A stretch of 64,000 nt of DNA from Lotus japonicus (GCF_012489685.1 NC_080042.1:8510852-8574851); one strand, 5' to 3'. Shown: positions 1 through 10,131, counted from the stretch's first letter. Numbers and translations: made by a program. Notes: a model not told the origin generated them from the sequence alone.

Positions 1-179
1 TTTTTTTTTTTGTTTTTCAATACTTTTTATTTTTTAATAACAGCTATATTTTGATTTTCTATTGAAAACATTATGAAAGCAAAAAAATTCTTCATTAAAT
101 TTTGGGTAACGAGCACATAGGTACCTAGAGGGTATGTTGACATATATTTAAATTCATACCCTATTTATTGTCATCCATA
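1..179. mobile_element. Diverged right end of a hAT-type element
   Basis: This stretch resembles the right part of the better preserved hAT-type element at 4100-4368: both carry a phrase beginning tttgatttt, then a gggtaacg / ataggtacc / agggta block. It ends with an imperfect copy of the same terminal repeat (ttattgtcatccata at 165-179, against CCATTGCCATCCCTA). The left part lies outside the window. It is an old, mutated relative; I see no coding content. Confidence 0.5.
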
Positions 180-556
180 ATTATGCAGAATGACAATGAC
201 AACTGCAACCTCTAAACAATTAAAATAACATGAAACATCATTGTACTTTAACATCATTTGGTCTTGAGATTGGAATTTTTGTAGCTATTCAATTCTTTTG
301 TCCACCTGTACTGGTTTTTTTTTTCTGTTTTCTTTTTCTTTTTTTCTTTCTCTTTGTATTAAGGATTGTAGTAGCCCTTGTACTCCCTTTTAATGTAATC
401 TTTGACTTATAAAAAAAATGAAGACTGGGTAAGCTGCAGGGAGCTCTTACATAAAAAGAAACATCCCACCCTAGTAACGATTTACTTAATAAATTTATTT
501 TTAAAAATTAAATTAGTAAAATAGTTATTTCTTTTCTTACGTAAAATTAAAAAGGC
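180..556. other. Intergenic, pyrimidine-rich
   Basis: AT-rich sequence with a long T/C-rich run at about 310-365. The short open frame over it (230-412) reads as low-complexity Phe/Leu and is not credible as a gene. I see nothing else here. Confidence 0.6.
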
Positions 557-885
557 TTAATTCTCAAATTGGTCCCTGTCTTTGTCTCACCGTTAGGGAT
601 GGCAATGGTTCCAATATTCATTGGGTACCCGCAAAAAATATCCACAATGGGTAGGGTAAAAACCCGCTAGATGGGTATGAGGTTGGGTATGGGTAAATAC
701 CTGCAAAAATTAATGGGTACGGGTGCGGGTATGGGCCCTATAGTACCCAACCCGCCCCATACCCGCACACATATTATACATATACATATACATAATTAGT
801 AGTATATTTTAATAAACTTAAAGTATAACGTCCTAACTTCTTTTAAAGAATACGTAAGTGAAGTCTTAATATTATATATACAGTT

Positions 886-1306
886 TGTTAGACCCCGGAA
901 ATTCAGTAGCAGGATTGTTAGGACTGATCCGGGGATGGGCTTGGAGGGTGACATATTGGTGCATCATAGGATGAATGGGCCTAAGGTTTGGAGGGTATTC
1001 TAGAAGGGGTAGAAAGGGGAATACTTAGTAACTCCCTAACAGAATAGAGAGAGAGGATTATGATTGTAATGACCATCTAACAATATAGAGGGAGGAAGGA
1101 AAGGTTGAGAGGGTATCTTGATTCTAAGCTAAGTAGAGATATGAGTAGGAAGCTTTGAGCTTCCTATAGGAGCCTAGCTCTGTGTCAGAATTGGATTCCA
1201 TTCCCTTTCTGTTGTAATCCCTTTTTATCATCAAATAAGCAATCTATCAATTCAGTTCTTACACTTTCTTTACAGTTCTCAATTGTTAGGATTAAGGTTC
1301 CTAACA
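886..1306 (+). repeat. 5' LTR of the non-autonomous element
   Basis: 421 bp, TGTTAG...CTAACA, repeated at 3522-3942 with no difference seen by eye. It should carry the element's promoter and poly(A) signals. Confidence 0.85.
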
Positions 1307-1308
1307 AA

Positions 1309-3639
1309 ATGGTCCGACCTACCGGATTCGCTTTGACGGATGATCATCGCCGGAACCAGCAAACAGCGACCAAGATGGAGGCGAAACTCGACGCGTTGGC
1401 GAACGAATTCGCTGAGGTGCGAACGGCGTTAGCAGCGATCACGATGGCGGTGAAGGATCTACCTTCATCGTTGGCGCTGATGATAGAGCGATTGAAGGGG
1501 AAGGAGATCCCCGATGAAGCAGTGGAGGAAGAACGACGAGAGCAATACCTACCAGAACCAAGTCTAGATTCTTCAGAGCAGGAAAGCTTGGAGAACAGAG
1601 AAGTTTCAGAGGAGGAAGCAAAACCTGAGGCGAATTCACCGGAGAAGACCGAGACGGAAGCGTCGCGGAAAGACTCAACGTTTGTTACGGTCGCGGAAGC
1701 CGAACTGAAGTCTCCGACAACGGCGAAGGAAGCCACAACAGAAGCGTTGGGGAGACAAGAGGAGGTCATCGTCTTCAAGAAGCTTCTCGAAGGATCGTCA
1801 ATGGAGAAGTTGCAGATCGGCAACATTCAAGGGAAGAAGAAGGGAGAATCAGTCGTGGAGGCTCAGATCAGCGATTTAGGGTACGATTGGGAGGGGCGGC
1901 CACCGCAAAAACCGCCGGACTCAGATCGTCACACGGCAGCGCACCAAGCGCGTACGACGGTGGCGAAATTAGAGACCCACGGCGCGCCGGCATCGGGAAG
2001 GAGAGGGAAGGTTGTGGAAGGCGCACAACCTCTCACCGCAAGAGATGGGGTACGTCAAGAGCAAAACGGGTTGGGTATATTTTTCCTTTTAATGGGCCTG
2101 GTCCAACAAGGAAAAGAAATCAAAACCAAGAAGGAGTTCTGCTCACTGCCAGCAAAAAGAAGGAAGGAAAAGAAGATAGTGGATTTACTATTTAACATAG
2201 AGCACCAAGGCCCAATAGAATTCCACACAACCGGATCTACGGGGTCGGGTCACACAGGAGGATCCGATTGGGACTGGGTCAAAGGACCAAAGGAAAACGG
2301 GTCTATAGCAAAACAAGAATTACCTGAGGAAGACGGTGAAGAAGTTGCAGAGGGAAACGTTCTTGCCAGAGAGGTAAACAAACAAGAAGAAGGTCATGAT
2401 GGAGAGCTGAGTCTGAGGAATTTTAACAACATTGGCAACGAATCCGGTGAGCCACCACAGATTTTGAGACTTCGGGGCACCGTGGCCAAAGCTCCGGTAG
2501 TGATTGAGAATTGGCGCACACAGTGTATGAGTTTTTGGAGCAGCCAAAGACAGATTAATCTCCAGAGATTAAGGACAGGTAATGACTCTCTCGTGGCTTT
2601 ACAGAGCATTGTGACCACAGCTAAAGGGAGAGGCCAAGGAGTTATCTGGGCCACAGATAGAGGCAAAACCCAAAGAGATGATGCTCATAGTCTCACACCA
2701 ACTCCAACTTTTCATCATGAGACTACAGGAGACTCTGAAGTGGCTGGAACTTTCATTAGACAAGTTGACAGTGCTGCTGTATTCCACAATACAGGTCGAC
2801 TCACACTCGAAAAGTCACAAGGAAATGTGCAAAGGCTGTGGGAAAACAATTCAGGTGATCTACAAGTTTTTACTGCATTTGTAATGATGTCTCCAAGGCT
2901 GGGCAATGAAAAGGAGAAGGGGAATCTAGGTGGAAATCATTTGGTTCCACCATCTCTATCACAGGGTCAATCAAGTTATGGGACAAATTGGTTAAATGTG
3001 TCTGCTGAATGGATTGTTGGGTTTCAAAGTGTGGATTCTCCAAGTGATGAGCTCAATGCTTTAGGATGGAGACATGAGCAAAAGTGGAGGTATCAATTTG
3101 ATGACCACAGTATAGCTCTTGAGTTTTTCCAAGGTGAAGCGGGAAGTGGAAGAGATAATGGCTTGGGAAAACTCAGAGTGTTGTTCCTAGCTGTTGTGGA
3201 TTGCACTAGCGGACTACTTCAGAGGTTAAGGGACCATTTTCAAACAACTAATTCAATGCTTACTCTTGGAGAAGGTGTTTCAAGGCTGTTTCAACCACTT
3301 TGCATCAACTGGAGTTGCTCCAATGATGAGGAATTCTGGCCCAACACTTTATGGTACTTTCTCCAGTTGCAGCAATGGGAACTAGTTAGAAGCTGGGTTG
3401 ATCACCTTGGGTTTTGTGGCAAATCTTTCGATGAAGCGCCTTGGGAGGACGTCCTCACTATCAAGAGTCAATCCCCATCCTTCAACCTTGAGGACAAGGT
3501 TGATTTTTCAGTAGGTGGTATTGTTAGACCCCGGAAATTCAGTAGCAGGATTGTTAGGACTGATCCGGGGATGGGCTTGGAGGGTGACATATTGGTGCAT
3601 CATAGGATGAATGGGCCTAAGGTTTGGAGGGTATTCTAG
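1309..3639 (+). CDS. 776-aa ORF of the non-autonomous LTR element, gag-derived N-terminus
   Basis: One uninterrupted frame starts 3 bp after the 5' LTR and runs through the internal region into the 3' LTR. The first 60 or so residues (an N-terminal basic stretch, then a charged helical segment followed by LDALANEFAEVRTAL) are built like the N-terminus of plant Ty3/gypsy Gag. Glu/Lys-rich, disordered-looking sequence follows to about residue 190. The zinc knuckle and all enzyme domains are missing. Near residues 715-738 it contains APWEDVL and FNLEDKV, which resemble the last residues of chromovirus integrase (the element at 55210-59706 has FPLEDKV in the same place). So both ends are retrotransposon-derived and the middle is of unknown origin. 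Whether the protein is made is unknown. The middle third does not look like a conserved protein. Confidence 0.55.
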   Translation: MVRPTGFALTDDHRRNQQTATKMEAKLDALANEFAEVRTALAAITMAVKDLPSSLALMIERLKGKEIPDEAVEEERREQYLPEPSLDSSEQESLENREVSEEEAKPEANSPEKTETEASRKDSTFVTVAEAELKSPTTAKEATTEALGRQEEVIVFKKLLEGSSMEKLQIGNIQGKKKGESVVEAQISDLGYDWEGRPPQKPPDSDRHTAAHQARTTVAKLETHGAPASGRRGKVVEGAQPLTARDGVRQEQNGLGIFFLLMGLVQQGKEIKTKKEFCSLPAKRRKEKKIVDLLFNIEHQGPIEFHTTGSTGSGHTGGSDWDWVKGPKENGSIAKQELPEEDGEEVAEGNVLAREVNKQEEGHDGELSLRNFNNIGNESGEPPQILRLRGTVAKAPVVIENWRTQCMSFWSSQRQINLQRLRTGNDSLVALQSIVTTAKGRGQGVIWATDRGKTQRDDAHSLTPTPTFHHETTGDSEVAGTFIRQVDSAAVFHNTGRLTLEKSQGNVQRLWENNSGDLQVFTAFVMMSPRLGNEKEKGNLGGNHLVPPSLSQGQSSYGTNWLNVSAEWIVGFQSVDSPSDELNALGWRHEQKWRYQFDDHSIALEFFQGEAGSGRDNGLGKLRVLFLAVVDCTSGLLQRLRDHFQTTNSMLTLGEGVSRLFQPLCINWSCSNDEEFWPNTLWYFLQLQQWELVRSWVDHLGFCGKSFDEAPWEDVLTIKSQSPSFNLEDKVDFSVGGIVRPRKFSSRIVRTDPGMGLEGDILVHHRMNGPKVWRVF

Positions 3640-3942
3640 AAGGGGTAGAAAGGGGAATACTTAGTAACTCCCTAACAGAATAGAGAGAGAGGATTATGAT
3701 TGTAATGACCATCTAACAATATAGAGGGAGGAAGGAAAGGTTGAGAGGGTATCTTGATTCTAAGCTAAGTAGAGATATGAGTAGGAAGCTTTGAGCTTCC
3801 TATAGGAGCCTAGCTCTGTGTCAGAATTGGATTCCATTCCCTTTCTGTTGTAATCCCTTTTTATCATCAAATAAGCAATCTATCAATTCAGTTCTTACAC
3901 TTTCTTTACAGTTCTCAATTGTTAGGATTAAGGTTCCTAACA
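3522..3942 (+). repeat. 3' LTR of the non-autonomous element
   Basis: 421 bp matching 886-1306. The preceding GTAGGTGGTAT is the only candidate polypurine tract and is weak. CAGTT follows as the target duplication. Confidence 0.85.
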
Positions 3943-4665
3943 CAGTTCATAATTATTCTCACTTATTTTTAAAATAAATTATTAACCGACAACTTTAGGA
4001 GTTTATTAATAATCTAAATTTATAAATTTAAAGCGTCAACTCTCGCTTATTTTTTATATAAAATTTATACCTATTCTAATGATTTTACTTCTTAAACATT
4101 CGGATGATCGTTTGTATTTTTAATTTATGCTTTTTATTTTATAATAAAATTTATATTTTGATTTTTAATGAAGAAAGTTAAATTTTCGCTAGCTAAATTG
4201 TGGGTAACGGGTACGAGTACGGGCATATAGGTACCCACAGGGTACGGGGACGGGCATTCGGGTTGCTACCCACGCGGGTATGGGGACGGGTACGAGTACT
4301 TTTTGAAAACGCGGGTATGGGGATGGGTACTATAGTACCCTACCCAAACTCTACCATTGCCATCCCTACTCACCGTCTGAACTAGGTCCCTCCTCGGAAA
4401 ATTTTGTGTAAAACGTCATCATCAAAGTAAAACGTATGGAGCCAGTCCTCGCCGGAGCCCGGAGCTCCGACGAGTGCTGAAGTGTCATGTTGACTAGGTT
4501 AAGTGAGCTGCTATGAATTTTTTTTAAAATAAATTAAAAATAAATACCACATAAGATAATTTAACCCAATTAATGAAAATAACCCTAAACTAATCAACAT
4601 AATCAATTCCCCCCAAATTAAATCCAATTCCCCCAAATACATCCCAATTCCAATCAAATTAGGGT

Positions 4666-5456
4666 TCATCTTCTTCTGCATTTCTTCTCCCTCCAATCAT
4701 TCTTCTTCCCCAATTTCACCTTGCATCTTCTACCTTCACCACTCTTCCATTTCACACCACACCAAAACTCTTTCAAAACCATTCTTCCTCTTACACTCCA
4801 AAACCCCATCTTCACCTCTCTCCATATCCCTTTGTCATCGTGCATCACCATCTGATGCCTCACTCTTCCACAACCCCCATTTTTCTCCCATATCTCCAGC
4901 AAGAAGAACAACAACAACAAGAGAAAGATGAAGAAGAAGAAGACTTAGATGCAACAAAGGAAGAAGAACGAGTACAAACCCATGACCCAAATGATATGAT
5001 TTACAAATTCTTCAAGACCTGCACTCTCGTGTCCTCTCAAGACCCTCAAACCAAAGGAAGATTGTCCCTTTAGAAGAATCGTCGCATATCGTGGCACCCT
5101 GCTCCGGCGACCACTGATCCAGTTGAAGAAGAAGCTGAAGTGGGTTTGGAATATACTATCTTGTTCGCTACCAGAACCCCACACATCTAGGACCTTACCT
5201 TTCTCCCCTAAACCGAAAAAGACAACATCCTCTCACTGTAGAGGTGTCGTTCACGCTTGAGGTTTCTGTTCCGGTTAATGATGATTTTTATGCTGTGAAG
5301 AAAGATTGTTAGCAGTTTTATGATTTTAAGCATTCCATGCTTGTCACTCATACCATATTCTCAAGATCAGATGTTCTGTTTTTCCATGCTCGTCACTCAC
5401 CAAGATAAGGTGTGTTGTTTGAAAAGTGGCAGATGCTCCCTGCATAAGATGAACCA
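4666..5456. other. Core of the inverted-repeat element, possible captured gene fragment
   Basis: Between the two long arms lies sequence with higher GC content. It includes a CT-rich stretch resembling a 5' UTR (4680-4840) and a short plus-strand frame (4840-5073) with a Gln/Glu-rich segment, then TCTLVSSQDPQTKGRLSL. Further coding-like stretches lie at about 5090-5310 in other frames. I do not recognise the source gene. A host gene fragment captured by a Pack-MULE would look like this, but so would decayed unrelated sequence. Confidence 0.3.
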
Positions 5457-5780
5457 TAATTTGATTGGGAATTGAAGTTCATTTGGGGGAATTGGATTTA
5501 ATTTGGGGGGGATTGATTATGTTAATTCATTTAGGGTTATTTATGTTAATTAAACCTTAATTATATGATGTGTAATAACTTTTTTATTTTTTATTTTTTT
5601 AAATGCCACAACAGCTTCATTAATACAGTCATCGTGTCATTTCATCACTCGTCGGAGCTCCGGGCTCCGACGAGGACTAACTCCATACATTTTGCATTGA
5701 TAAGGACGTTTTACACGAAACTTTCAAACGTGAGACAAATACATGCAATTAAAAATGTATATTTTCACAAGTTATCTACT

Positions 5781-5926
5781 TTTTTTTATAGGCAAATGTT
5801 AGTGGTTAGTTGTTAGTAAGTTAGAAAATCCTTTCAAATTTCTCTTCTAGGATTCGAACCCTAGACCTTCTCGTCCCCAACCCTTATGTCCCCTAGCTCT
5901 TTACCACTTGAGCTAACCCTCGGGGA
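5781..5926 (-). mobile_element. tRNA-derived SINE
   Basis: Read on the minus strand it has an RNA polymerase III A box (TAGCTCAAGTGG, at 5904-5915) and a perfect B box (GGTTCGAATCC, at 5850-5860). It ends in an A-rich tail at 5781-5788. It is flanked by a 15-bp target duplication with one mismatch (cacaagttatctact 5766-5780, cacaagttacctact 5927-5941). The same family occurs at 24914-25050. Length about 146 bp. Confidence 0.8.
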
Positions 5927-5965
5927 CACAAGTTACCTACTTACCTTTGCATTGTGGGAAAAAAG

Positions 5966-6739
5966 GCCAAGACTATTTGTACCCTCCCTATTTACTATCC
6001 ACACCATCCCCTTATTTTTTAATCCCAAAAATACCCCCCAACATAGAAAAATACAAAGTAGTAAAAAAAAAACTCTCCCAACGTCATCTTCTTCTTCCTT
6101 CTTCCTCTTCCACTCTCACCTTCTCATCCCTATTTCATCTTCTAAATCAACACATCACACACCTTAGAGGTATTTGAAGCTCCAAATCAGTGTAGAAGAT
6201 AAGTGGGTGAGATCAAGAGAAAAATAGAAGCTCAAAATAGGTGTGATTTTGGATTTTTTTCTTTCTATTTTTCGCGTAAATCTGGGTAGAATATGAGTTC
6301 TGGTTCATTCCGTCATTTAAACTGCGGACGTTTTATTGCTACCGCAACTTAAATGGCGGTAACGTTAGCTAACTAAGTAGCGGTAGCGTTCGCTATTTAA
6401 GTAGCGGTAACTTCCGCTATCTTAGTAGCGGTAGCTTCCGCTATCTTAGTAGCGGATGTTACCGTAATTTAAATTACAGATTGTGTTGCAGGTTTTGGTT
6501 TTGATGTTAGATTTGGTGAAGCTTGTTGTCTATTAGGAGCATTATGGCAGCTGGAACTTCTGATGAGATTGATAATGAAATGATGGCCGAGAATGAGAGA
6601 GGGAGATGGTGGGATTATGTTTTTTTTTTTTTTTTAAATTGGAGTAGTTATTTTTTAATATATTTGGGGGTATAAATGTATTTTTGCGTTTAAAGGGATG
6701 TTGTGGATAGTAAATAGGGATGTTCTAAACAGTCTTGGC
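5966..6739. mobile_element. TIR element with CT-rich left half
   Basis: The ends are imperfect inverted repeats of about 40 bp: GCCAAGACTATTTG at 5966 and its complement-like CTAAACAGTCTTGGC ending at 6739, with a shared block reading tatttactatccac / gtggatagtaaata. AAAAAAG (5959-5965 and 6740-6746) flanks both sides as a possible target duplication. The interior has a CT-rich UTR-like left half and a 24-bp tandem repeat. No transposase is present. The superfamily is unclear; MULE-like is my guess. Confidence 0.55.
6376..6471. repeat. 24-bp tandem repeat, four copies
   Basis: Four consecutive 24-bp units, each starting agtagcgg, at 6376, 6400, 6424 and 6448. Units 2 and 3 differ by one base (agtagcggtaacttccgct versus agtagcggtagcttccgct). 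Each unit contains an agcgg...ccgct inverted repeat, so the array could form serial hairpins. The last unit is diverged. Related gcggtaac words occur just upstream (6320-6365). Confidence 0.8.
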
Positions 6740-6746
6740 AAAAAAG

Positions 6747-7513
6747 AAAAGCGTGACACATTGTGAGCTTGTACTTTCGTGGTGGCGATGTGGAGATATC
6801 TCCTACATATTATTTCCGTGTTACTAAGAGTACTGTTTTTCCTGTTCATTTCAAATTGCAGTTTTTTTTTTTTTTGGTGTAATGAGAATTGGGCCAGTTT
6901 TGTTAAATTGGGTTCCAAGGTGGGCTCCATGTATCCAGTATGATAGATTTGAAACAAAACTCCAATTTAACAAAACAGACGGCAGTTTTTTCAACAATGT
7001 TTGACCTAAGTAACATATATTAGATACAACCGTTTGATACAAAACTCAAATCACACGGCAATTTCGCTTCTCACCCTCAAAATTCTCCATAATTTCAACC
7101 TCTTTCCGTCAGCAGTGAATCACGATTGGTACTTTAATTCATTATTCAATGGTTTTCCTCATTTTCTCCTATTTTTCTCCTATGTCACTCAAATCGTGGA
7201 GGATTATGGCCCTGGTTTTCCGATTTGATGTAATGGGTGACAAAAGCTTCCATATCTATGACGATTGACGCAGGTAATGTGCTCCATATTTATTCCCTCA
7301 GCAAACGTTGTTGTCCCAGTATTCTTGCCTCAGCAAATGTACTTGTTGGCAAATTTTATGGGTTTTAAACTGAAATTTAGGGTCAATTTATGGATTTCCT
7401 CTGCCATATATCAATTTGATTGGTATGTGTTGTCAGTTCAAATGGGATGTTTCTGAAAACGAGCAATGAAAGTCTGATGAAATGAGCTCCATCAATTTGT
7501 GATCTTTTGTTGT
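6747..7513. other. Upstream region of RPA-like gene 1
   Basis: AT-rich DNA with no credible frame. A 12-bp poly(T) run lies near 6862. A local inverted repeat (ttttgttaaattgg about 6898, ccaatttaacaaaa about 6962) brackets a stretch of about 65 bp. The segment presumably contains the promoter of the RPA-like gene starting at 7622. Confidence 0.4.
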
Positions 7514-7523
7514 CTATAAATAG
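7514..7523 (+). promoter_or_regulatory. TATA box of RPA-like gene 1
   Basis: CTATAAATAG lies about 100 bp before the ATG at 7622, with transcription expected to start about 30 bp downstream. It is a good match to the plant TATA consensus and is followed by T-rich, untranslated-looking sequence. Confidence 0.55.
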
Positions 7524-7621
7524 GCTCCTCTTGCTTTGGTTATTTCAACTTGAGTTATAAGTTGTTGTTTGTGTTTTGTTTGTTCTTCTTTTATTTGCAT
7601 CTTACTGTAATAACAGTTCCA

Positions 7622-10131
7622 ATGTCTCATACTGCTGGCATTAACAGTCCATTGAAATCTCTTTGTGGTGGAAGGGATACATGGAGGATTAAAGTAAGGG
7701 TTATTCGTGTATGGGAGATGTCTCCAGTTTCTCAACCATCAAAACCATATGCTATGAGTTTGGTCTTGGTTGATTCTGATGTAAGTTCATCCTGAAGTTG
7801 TTAGTAGTATTTAACATTGTTATTAACTTTAGTAGTTGTTTAATTTAATGTGTGGTTTGCAGGGTATGAGGATTGAAGCGGTCATACGTAAAGGCATGAT
7901 CCAGAAATTCAAGAGGCTGATTGTTGAGGGCCAAGTTTACAAAATAGTATACTTCAATGTTGTTGAAAATGATGGAGCTTATCGTGCATCCCCACATGAG
8001 TTCAAGATTGTGTTTAATGGTAGGACAAAGGTGGAACGTGACCAATCTGATATCATACCATTGAACTCTTTCTACTTCAAGAACTCTGAAGAAATCTCTG
8101 CTACCCTTGGTGAATCAGATGTTTTGGTTGGTGAGATATTTTATCTGTAGCCTTCTTCTATTTTGTTTAGTGTTGATATTCTTTTTATAATTTGGCAAGA
8201 AAAATTGAAATTTTGCACATGTTGGCCCATATGTACTCATAATATGGAATAATTTTGGTGACAGATATGATTGGGTTGGTTACTGCTATATCTACTGAAA
8301 AGCAATATGTGAAGGGTGGTAATGTTAATAAGATTATTGTGTTGGAGCTCACTGATGATAGGTATGTAATATGTAATATTTTTCATTGGTCGAAATTTGT
8401 AATGGTTAAATGTAATTATTTGCATAATTGTGGTATTTTTTGTAACTGAAAGTTAATTTTTTTGCTATAAGGGGGAAGTCCATTGTTCATTCTTTGGGCG
8501 ATATGTGGATATTGTTAGGCAGTTTGCAGCTGTTGGAGGTCATGGTATGCCTGTAGCAATTATTCAGTTTGCTAAGGTGAAGACGTTTAAGGGTAATTAT
8601 TTATTCTCTTTTTGCATTATGTATAAATTTTGTGGAAACTGTATTGTATCTTTTTTTTTTAAATTGAGAAGTTGTAGAGATGTTGTAATTTGTTTTTAGT
8701 TTAAAATTCAAATGGTTTATGTGGCAGTGCCTACTTTTATAATTTGGCAAGCATTTTTGAGATGTTCTTATGTTGTGTGTTTTGGTGCAGGAGATGTTGT
8801 TCTACAAAATGTTATGAATGCTACCAAACTTATGTGGAATCCTGATGTGCCTGAGGCTAATTCATTTCGTGATGGGTAGTTTGCTGCATAAATTTATTTT
8901 TTTGTTAATTGTTTCAATCCCAAACTTGTGTTATTTGAATGATGTTGACCTTCCTATTGGACAAATTGATGATGGGTTTCGTCGGCTTCCAACTGATCAA
9001 GACTCTGTTTCTCTCTTCCCTAGGAAGAGTATTGGTGAACTGCACAGTACTGGAGAGGTTATATTTCATGTTTAAATCTGCACATGCACCTTGAACTTAG
9101 ACCTATCACATTTTTTAAACTTTAATTATTTTACAGGAAGGTAGGTTCACAGTGATGGCAGAGATTGTTGGCTTAACTGATGGAGAGAAGTGGTGGTATA
9201 CTTCTTGCCATTGCCATAGGTCTGTTACAGCTGAGGATGGACTATATTTTTGCTCTGCTTGCTGTGTCCATGTATTTGAAGTTACCCCAAGGTATTGATC
9301 AAATTGTCCTGTTTTGGTTTTTTCCTTACTGTAGTGGATTTTCACAATTTCAATTGTTAATTTTAGAAGTTTTTATTTGTGATCTTAGATTCAGGGTGAA
9401 ATTTGAGGTTTCTGATGGTGAAGACCTTGCTACATTTGTGTTGTTTGATGCTGATTGTCAAAATCTGATTAACAAGACTTGCAAAGAATTAGTTGTTAGC
9501 TCCAAGGCCAGTAAAGCTATTATTTTTTTGATTTTCTACCATTTAAGTATACCCAAAATTACTTTAGCCAAGGACTAAGGCTATCAATTCTGATTTGCAG
9601 GGTGTTATGGGAGATGGGGAATATCCTGCTGAAATTTATGGTCTGATAGGTACAAAGCTGATTTTCATTGTTGAAAAGTTAGCTGACCATGGTTCAAAGT
9701 ATGATCATTCTTACAAGGTGAAGAGTATATGTGCTGATGAGACTTTAGTGGAAGCTTTTAATGACAATGAGAATGTTCAAACTGCAAACAATGTGTGTTT
9801 CTTATTCCTATAAAAAAATTTATGTGTTTGTTTTATCAATTTGTTCTTAAAATGATAGTACTATATGTATATGTATATGAAGTTTTTAACCATGGATCAT
9901 TTATTGAATTACTAGGTTCAATCAAGTGATGTTGAAGGATCAAACTTAACTCCTGAAAATTCTGACACTATAACACAGCTTGGCCCCAATGTTATTTCTT
10001 TGGATGACATCTTACCTGGTGATGGGTCTGCTGTATATTCATCAGTTGGAAGTGGTAGTGGATTGGAAGCAAGTTCTAGCAAGCCTTCCAAAAAAATGCG
10101 TCTGAGGGGAACGAAAGTGGAAAAGCTGTGA
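7622..10131 (+). pseudogene. RPA70-like DNA-binding protein gene 1, apparently damaged
   Basis: Ten exons fit the RPA1/DUF223-type replication protein A large-subunit family: 7622-7780, 7863-8130, 8265-8361, 8472-8592, 8791-8875, about 8931-9057, 9137-9291, 9389-9506, 9601-9792, 9916-10131. OB-fold-type regions lie in exons 1-3 and 4-6, and a Cys4 zinc ribbon (SCHCH...CSACC) in exon 7, as in RPA70 DBD-C. Exon lengths match the intact paralogue at 15795-18481. Three oddities: exon 4 is 121 nt instead of 122 (a G-run appears one base short); intron 5 has no AG acceptor (TTGTG sits where TTGTAG is expected); intron 8 begins GC, not GT. A donor at 8366 would restore frame across exon 4. The rest of the frame is well preserved (about 512 aa), so the lesions could be sequence errors. 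The product would bind single-stranded DNA in the nucleus. Confidence 0.7.

Larger units (their letters stand above)
886..3942 (+). mobile_element. Non-autonomous LTR retrotransposon, recent insertion
   Basis: The two 421-bp LTRs (886-1306 and 3522-3942) look identical, start TGTTAG and end CTAACA. The target duplication CAGTT lies at 881-885 and 3943-3947. The internal part is only 2215 bp and encodes no protease, reverse transcriptase, RNase H or integrase. A possible primer-binding site begins TGGTCCG at 1310, three bases after the LTR; I cannot assign its tRNA. Identical LTRs imply a very recent insertion that used enzymes from another element. The LTR ends and the C-terminal coding end resemble those of the autonomous Ty3/gypsy element at 54854-60127, so the helper is probably a related chromovirus. 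Confidence 0.85.
594..4368. mobile_element. Non-autonomous hAT-type element carrying a nested LTR element
   Basis: The ends are perfect 15-bp inverted repeats, TAGGGATGGCAATGG (594-608) and CCATTGCCATCCCTA (4354-4368). They are flanked by a perfect 8-bp direct repeat CTCACCGT (586-593 and 4369-4376). An 8-bp target duplication is the signature of hAT transposons. The subterminal regions are full of GGGTACCC-like and GGGTACGGG-like repeats in both orientations, which could fold and could be transposase binding sites. Without the nested LTR element (886-3942) the body is about 0.7 kb and has no transposase, so it needs a helper. Confidence 0.85.
557..5755. mobile_element. Long inverted-repeat DNA element, interrupted by nested insertions
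   Basis: Two long arms are reverse complements of each other. The left arm is about 4397-4665, with its outer end at about 557-593 before the nested hAT insertion. The right arm is about 5457-5755. Shared landmarks are the gtaaaacg / acgttttac block, a GC-rich GGAGC-CGGAGCTCCGACGAG block (near 4455 and 5652), and the long A/C-rich versus T/G-rich inner arm. The outer right end has a short deletion relative to the left. Long TIRs with unrelated sequence between them fit a Mutator-like (possibly Pack-MULE) element, but no transposase and no clear 9-bp target duplication were found, so the class is inferred. Confidence 0.55.

Noticed and set aside
1344..2906. Several minus-strand open frames over the 776-aa ORF
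   Set aside because: They are shadows of the plus-strand frame, with biased composition and no recognisable domain.
5850..5915. tRNA gene suggested by A and B boxes (also 24973-25038 and 63469-63511)
   Set aside because: No cloverleaf can be formed, and the first two have SINE tails and target duplications, so they are SINEs.
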